Of a stretch of 64,000 bases of DNA, positions 60,165-64,000 are shown piece after piece; the first letter of the stretch is position 1; each line of letters opens with the position of its first letter. Source of the stretch: JBBQVS01 sp964657325 (lineage in GTDB: Bacteria > Chloroflexota > Ktedonobacteria > Ktedonobacterales > Ktedonobacteraceae); the NCBI GenBank assembly GCA_964657325.1, contig CAZZVE010000002.1:41819-105818 (forward strand), given 5' to 3'. The notes under the pieces were generated by a model. The model did not search any database, was not told the DNA's origin, and was given only the letters and a program-made list of their open reading frames with translations. Position numbers and translations under genes: made by a program.

Positions 60165-61496
60165 GTGATACATCAACAGCAACTGATTACACCGATAAAA
60201 CGTGGCTTTGTAGGGCGTGATGTGCCAGAGGATAGCATCATTCAAAGCTGCATACATTGTGGTATGTGCTTACCATATTGTCCTACCTATTTAGAGACAT
60301 TCAATGAGACCTCTTCACCACGTGGACGTATTCATCTGATGGAAGCTGTTGCTGATGGACGTTTAAGTGTGACCGACTCTGGCTTCGTCGAGCAAATGTA
60401 TCAGTGCTTGGATTGTCGCGCTTGTGAAGATGTGTGTCCTTCAGGTGTCGAGTATGGCAAACTCGTAGAGGCTGCGCGTACGCAGATAGAGCGTGCTGAT
60501 CCAGGCCCGCCCGCGAAACGTGGATTGCGCTGGGTTATCTTTCGTCAGCTCTTCGGGGATATGCACTTTTTTCGCCTGTTCAGTCGCTTGCTCTATTTCT
60601 ATCAGCACTTCGGTATTCAGTGGCTTGCACGGCACCTTGGAATACTACGTTTATTACGATTGCAGGAAATGGAGCGGCTTCTGCCCAAATTTCCCGCGTA
60701 CTTTCTTACACCCGATAGACAGCAATATAAACCATCCTCTGCTATATCTACCGTAGAAGAAACGCATGTCGCTCTCTTCGCTGGGTGTATCATGAGTACT
60801 GCATTCGCGGAGACAGACCGCGCCACGATACGTGTATTGCAAGCTGCTGGCTGCACCGTCGTTGTGCCAGAGCGTCAAGGCTGCTGCGGAGCATTAACCG
60901 TCCACGCGGGCGATATGGATGCGGCGAGAGTTATGGCCCGACGAAATATTGATGCTTTTGAGCAAAGTGGGGCGACATATATTATCAATAACGCCGCTGG
61001 CTGTGGTGCTGCTTTGAAAGAATACGCTCATCTGCTACATGAAGACCCTGTATACGCTGAACGTGCCGCACGTTTTAGTGCGCAAGTGCGTGATATTTCA
61101 GAACTTCTTGCGACACGTCAATTCGTTGTACCTTTGCGTCCCGTCCCTTTAAAAGTGACGTATCAAGAACCGTGTCATCTCATTCACGCGCAACGTATCG
61201 GGTCACAACCTCGTGAATTGCTTCGACGCATTCCTGGTCTCGAACTGGTCGAGATGCAAGAGTCTGCGGTATGCTGTGGAAGTGCTGGTATCTATAATGT
61301 GACACAGCCAATGATGTCGCGCCAGCTACAGGACCGCAAATTAACCCATACAACTGAAACTCAGGCGGACATCGTGATTACCGCCAATCCTGGCTGTTTC
61401 CTACAACTGCAAAGTGGATTGCAACGTACCGGCTCTTCAATGCGCGTCATGCATATCGTCGATATTCTCGATATGGCATGCAAAGACGCATTGTAG
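60165..61496 (+). CDS. glcF: Glycolate oxidase iron-sulfur subunit-like protein
   Basis: 443 residues from GTG 60165. Two 4Fe-4S motifs lie near the N-terminus (CIHCGMCLPYCP and CLDCRACEDVCP). Two CCG domains follow, each with its C-C-G motif (CCGALTVHAGD and CCGSAGIYNV). This is the layout of GlcF, which passes electrons from glycolate oxidase to the membrane. The flavin subunits GlcD and GlcE are not adjacent, so the partner could also be another FAD oxidase such as lactate or D-2-hydroxyacid dehydrogenase. Confidence 0.85.
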   Translation: MIHQQQLITPIKRGFVGRDVPEDSIIQSCIHCGMCLPYCPTYLETFNETSSPRGRIHLMEAVADGRLSVTDSGFVEQMYQCLDCRACEDVCPSGVEYGKLVEAARTQIERADPGPPAKRGLRWVIFRQLFGDMHFFRLFSRLLYFYQHFGIQWLARHLGILRLLRLQEMERLLPKFPAYFLTPDRQQYKPSSAISTVEETHVALFAGCIMSTAFAETDRATIRVLQAAGCTVVVPERQGCCGALTVHAGDMDAARVMARRNIDAFEQSGATYIINNAAGCGAALKEYAHLLHEDPVYAERAARFSAQVRDISELLATRQFVVPLRPVPLKVTYQEPCHLIHAQRIGSQPRELLRRIPGLELVEMQESAVCCGSAGIYNVTQPMMSRQLQDRKLTHTTETQADIVITANPGCFLQLQSGLQRTGSSMRVMHIVDILDMACKDAL

Positions 61497-61526
61497 TAGT
61501 AGTCTGCTAGTCAGCTTTTGATCGTT

Positions 61527-61640
61527 TCGTAGGGACCAGATTGATCGCGTCCAACGGCGCAATTTATTGCGCGAAAACTTCGTTTTATCAGTCAATAGCC
61601 AATAAATTGGTCTCGGACGCGATCAATCTGGTCCCTACGA
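61527..61640. repeat. Complete composite REP element (GTAGGGAC family)
   Basis: Perfect 26-base arms (61527-61552 and 61615-61640) enclose GCGCAATTTATTGCGC and a second short AT-rich segment. It is the best-preserved full copy of the family in the window. Confidence 0.8.
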
Positions 61641-61688
61641 AAAATCTTGGATTAACATTTTTGCGTCATAGGAGAAAGGAGAACGCTC

Positions 61689-62093
61689 ATGGAAAACAAC
61701 AAAGAAGGTTTTCATTCAATTGACGAGTATATCGCCACCTTCCCTGAAGACATACAAGCACTCCTAGAAGTGGTACGAGCCACTATCAAAGCCTCCGCAC
61801 CTGATGCAGAGGAGCGTATAAGCTATCAAATGCCTACGTTCGCGCTACACGGAAATCTAGTCTATTTTGCTGCGCTTAAAAATCACATTGGGTTGTATCC
61901 AACAGCAAGTGGAATTGAGGCATTTAAGGATGAATTATCTGGGTATGAGCATACAAAAGGTGCTGTAAAATTCCCTCTCAATCAGCCTTTGCCGATAGAA
62001 TTGATACGCAAAATTGTTCAGTTTAGAGTGACTGAAAATCTTAATAAGGCTGAGGCGAAAGCACGTAAGAAAAAAGAAAGAGCTAATATGTAG
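61689..62093 (+). CDS. DUF1801 domain protein (YdhG-like)
   Basis: 134 residues with the DUF1801 pattern: IDEYIATFPEDIQALLEVVRATIKASAPDAEERISYQMPTF region split by short loops, then NHIGLYPT and GAVKFPLNQPLP. Members are small alpha/beta proteins, some described as iron chaperones, with no settled function. The C-terminus is a basic tail (KAEAKARKKKERAN). AAAGGAG precedes the ATG. It is a single gene between two repeats. Confidence 0.85.
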   Translation: MENNKEGFHSIDEYIATFPEDIQALLEVVRATIKASAPDAEERISYQMPTFALHGNLVYFAALKNHIGLYPTASGIEAFKDELSGYEHTKGAVKFPLNQPLPIELIRKIVQFRVTENLNKAEAKARKKKERANM

Positions 62094-62135
62094 TTGTACT
62101 GTTCAAATAAAAAGAACTTTCCATATATACGAGAC

Positions 62136-62219
62136 GGACGCCCGCAAGGGGCTACCCTACTATAGACGGCGTGCAGAGCAGGCATGAAAGTATAATAGGG
62201 TAGCCCCTTGTGGGCGTCC
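62136..62219. repeat. Long hairpin, REP/MITE-like (GGACGCCCGCAAGGGG family)
   Basis: 29-base arms at 62136-62164 and 62191-62219 pair with very few mismatches. It is a close relative of the hairpin at 56206. It lies just outside the likely end of the IS element. Confidence 0.75.
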
Positions 62220-62267
62220 GTATGTCCCACGTTAAACACAATTACACGTATTTGAACACTATTGCTA

Positions 62268-62480
62268 GTGACACTCTCAATCCCGTAGAACGGGATGAGC
62301 TTCTAGGCTTCTCTCAAGTGTGGCCTGTTCCCGTAGGAACCACGTCTGCAACGTGCGGTTGACCTTGACCGATACCTAGACAACAGAGGGGCGTGTCTGC
62401 CCGACTACTCCTTTTCCTAGTGGACTAGGACGGAGATACGTGAACGAACGAGGAAAGTTCACGTGCTCACCAAAGGCGAG
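62268..62480 (-). ncRNA. Predicted omega RNA (reRNA) of TnpB
   Basis: TnpB guide RNAs start inside the 3' part of tnpB and run through the right end into flanking DNA. On the minus strand this segment holds a GTTCC/GGAAC hairpin (about 62326-62340) and the right-end hairpin at 62280-62296. Guide sequence would begin near TAGCAATAGTGTTCAA (62267 downwards). The limits are inferred from the family, not from data. Confidence 0.35.
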
Positions 62481-63560
62481 TTTGTGCATATTGATAGAGC
62501 CTACAAGGTCTCTATGTCCACTGAAACCGCATACTTTGCAGTTCCATTGCCTGTTAGCAGGCTTGTGTTTATGCCCACAGGAAGGACACTGGCTACTTGT
62601 TCCTCGTTCGGAGCCAGTGAAGCTCGACATGTGGGCCTGTTTGCTTTTGTGGGTCAGATAGTCAATGTCCTTGCCATATTCCCACAAACTCATACGTTGG
62701 TTGTGATGACGCCCGTTATCACGGTTTCTTACACCATGCGGATTGCCAATGAAGAGAGAGCCGACTTCTTGTTCTATGCAGAAGTCAATCACTTTACGTG
62801 TGGCTTGATGTCTCTGATTGCGCATACGGTTCTCAGCACGTTTCCTCTGCTTGTTTTTCGCGTGTTGGAGCTTCTTCCAACGACGTGAATACTTCTTACA
62901 TGGTGCTTGCTTCTTGGTCATGCTACGCAACTGCATCGTACGTTGTCTTTTGAGAGTACGGATACCGCGCCCCGTGACAATCATGGCTTGCCCTGTATTG
63001 GTGGTTACAGCAGCCAGGTGTATCTCTCCTAAGTCAACGGTTGCATGAACGTTCCCAGGTGAATGTTCCGCCTGCTCTCTCTCGATACACACATGCAGTT
63101 CATAGCCATGGTTCCACACAAGCGTACACGAATGGCTTGTCTCTGGTACGTCGAGAGCAAGTACTAAGGATTGACGCCCTCTTCCCATTGGAAGGACCAC
63201 GCGCCCGTGCTCTTTGGACACGGCTTGCGTAGGCCAAGAGAGAGGATAGAATTTCTTTTCCTTGTACGGGTACCGCATTTTCATAGAGGGGTGCGTTTGC
63301 TTCAATTGGCGCGTGGTGTCAATGTTGGCAAGGAACGCATGAACGATCATCTGAATAGACTGGCTATGAAGCCCAAAACGCGCTTTGGTCAACTTCTGTA
63401 ATTCGTTACGGAGAGGCCATGACGTGTGATGCAAACGAGCGGCTTTGTGAGTTTCCATGCAGAAGTTCCACACACGCGCCCCCTCCACTTGCATTTCTCG
63501 CAAACGGTGCATCTGTGCATCAGACAAATTATTCAGTTGGTAGATTTTTACCGTGTTCAT
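62376..63560 (-). CDS. tnpB: TnpB, RNA-guided nuclease of IS605 type
   Basis: 394 residues from ATG 63560; the upstream frame overlaps tnpA and is not conserved. RuvC part one is VDLGEIHLAAVT with its Asp. The C-terminal zinc ribbon is CPSCG...CKVCG, followed by HRDLVGSINM with the last catalytic Asp. Where most TnpB proteins have the second catalytic Glu (an EDL motif), this one has FIGNPHG. A Glu in GSERGTSSQCP next to the zinc ribbon may take its place, as in TnpB groups with a shifted active site. There are no stops or frameshifts. Confidence 0.85.
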   Translation of the reverse strand: MNTVKIYQLNNLSDAQMHRLREMQVEGARVWNFCMETHKAARLHHTSWPLRNELQKLTKARFGLHSQSIQMIVHAFLANIDTTRQLKQTHPSMKMRYPYKEKKFYPLSWPTQAVSKEHGRVVLPMGRGRQSLVLALDVPETSHSCTLVWNHGYELHVCIEREQAEHSPGNVHATVDLGEIHLAAVTTNTGQAMIVTGRGIRTLKRQRTMQLRSMTKKQAPCKKYSRRWKKLQHAKNKQRKRAENRMRNQRHQATRKVIDFCIEQEVGSLFIGNPHGVRNRDNGRHHNQRMSLWEYGKDIDYLTHKSKQAHMSSFTGSERGTSSQCPSCGHKHKPANRQWNCKVCGFSGHRDLVGSINMHKLAFGEHVNFPRSFTYLRPSPLGKGVVGQTRPSVV

Positions 63561-63576
63561 AGGGTATGAATATAGC

Positions 63577-63990
63577 ATGGAAACAAGTAGTTTGCAAGTG
63601 GGTAAAACGAGATACACCCACTACTCAATAGCGTATCATCTCGTATGGATACCAAAGTACCGACGCCGCGTGTTAGCAGGGGAAGTGCAAGCCGAAACCA
63701 AGCGGCTCATACAAGAATGCTGTGAGCGACAAGGCTTGACACTGTTAGCAGTAGAAACGGATGAGGACCCTATTCACGTCTTTGTGAGTGCGCCCCCACG
63801 TTTTAGCCCTACTCTCAGAGCAAACTTGCTCAAAGCATATTCTTCTCGTTACTTACGGGAAAAGTTTCCTTCGCTCAAAAAGGTGTGTGGAAAGGAGCAC
63901 CTTTGGACTTCAAGTTAGTATGTGGGTACGGCTGGCGCGGTGTCTGCGGAAACGATCAAACGCTACATTGTGGAAAATCAAGGGAAGTAG
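63577..63990 (+). pseudogene. tnpA: TnpA (HUH Y1 transposase), inactivated
   Basis: The frame reads as an IS200-type transposase (YHLVWIPKYRRRVL, VSAPPRFSPTLRANLLKAYSSRYLREKFP). An amber TAG at 63916-63918 replaces the first Tyr of the usual S-Y-Y-V-G-T-A-G. The frame then goes on as VGTAGAVSAETIKRYIVENQGK to a TAG at 63988-63990, so the catalytic Tyr in TIKRY lies after the stop. In addition, the first His of the HUH metal motif is Pro (D-P-I-H where D-H-V-H is normal). It should be dead unless the amber codon is read through, and even then the metal site is damaged. Confidence 0.8.
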
Positions 63991-64000
63991 TCGCTTTCAT

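Larger units (their letters stand above)
62268..64000. mobile_element. IS200/IS605-type insertion sequence, right end to window edge
   Basis: The element has divergent tnpB (-) and tnpA (+) genes with starts only 16 bases apart. Past the tnpB stop there is a hairpin ATCCCG-TAGAA-CGGGAT (62280-62296), and the minus strand reads GAAGCTC before it and GTGTCAC after it, the usual shape of this family's right end. The likely boundary is near 62268. The left end lies beyond base 64000. Confidence 0.6.

Noticed and set aside
38215..62219. CRISPR array
   Set aside because: The repeats are palindromic, of several families, kilobases apart and in both orientations, with no regular spacers and no cas genes.
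62440..63401. Plus-strand open frames inside the TnpB gene
   Set aside because: They are antisense shadows with no motif or ribosome site.
1..64000. tRNA, rRNA or known riboswitch
   Set aside because: I looked for cloverleaf, rRNA and common aptamer signatures in the gaps by eye and found none; a covariance-model search would be decisive.

Overview
The window reads like a chromosomal scaffold from a soil-type heterotrophic bacterium with Gram-positive-like AGGAGG ribosome binding sites. The gene mix fits a Ktedonobacteria-type member of Chloroflexota: many sugar ABC operons, GH127 and GH3 glycosidases, an orphan CoxL, a P450, CsbD, a PrimPol-helicase and many intergenic palindromes. That placement is inference from gene content, not from a marker gene. 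No rRNA, tRNA or CRISPR array was seen. There are two runs of N (42486-42585 and 47427-47436).

Left part (1-36 kb) is a catabolic and regulatory region. It starts with the end of a hydroxyacid dehydrogenase-type gene, an FAA hydrolase, a cupin and a patatin. Next come a luciferase-like flavin oxidoreductase with a GH127 arabinofuranosidase, a Gfo/Idh/MocA dehydrogenase, a small beta-rich protein, a DJ-1/PfpI protein and a GlxA-type AraC regulator. A polyol/sugar locus follows: a minus-strand operon kinase - dehydrogenase - kinase with a divergent DeoR regulator, and a LacI regulator divergent from solute-binding protein - permease - permease - dehydrogenase - dehydrogenase. Then there is a P450, an FAD monooxygenase and a form II-like CoxL. 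A second ABC sugar operon (Tat-lipoprotein binding protein, two permeases, Gfo/Idh, GH3 beta-glucosidase) ends with its own LacI gene. Neither ABC operon has an ATPase, so both probably share one encoded elsewhere.

At 36.0-38.2 kb a lone PrimPol-helicase gene is followed at once by nested perfect inverted repeats with repeated AAACGTTACAATATTAC units. This looks like the replication module of an integrated or decayed element. From here to the right end almost every larger intergenic gap holds a long perfect hairpin of one of several REP/MITE-like families. I saw none in the first 36 kb.

Right part (38-64 kb) has a 4-hydroxybenzoate/protocatechuate set (pcaC, pcaH, pcaG, pcaB, pcaD, pobA), with pcaD running into the 100-N gap. 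It continues with a disulfide reductase divergent from zwf, csbD, pepF, a two-part glycosyltransferase, ggt, an SDR, a mannose-1-phosphate guanylyltransferase and a fatty acid desaturase. Last come murJ with a long N-terminal extension, homoserine dehydrogenase, a glcF-like Fe-S protein and a DUF1801 protein. The window ends in an IS200/IS605-type element with an apparently intact TnpB and a TnpA inactivated by two changes.
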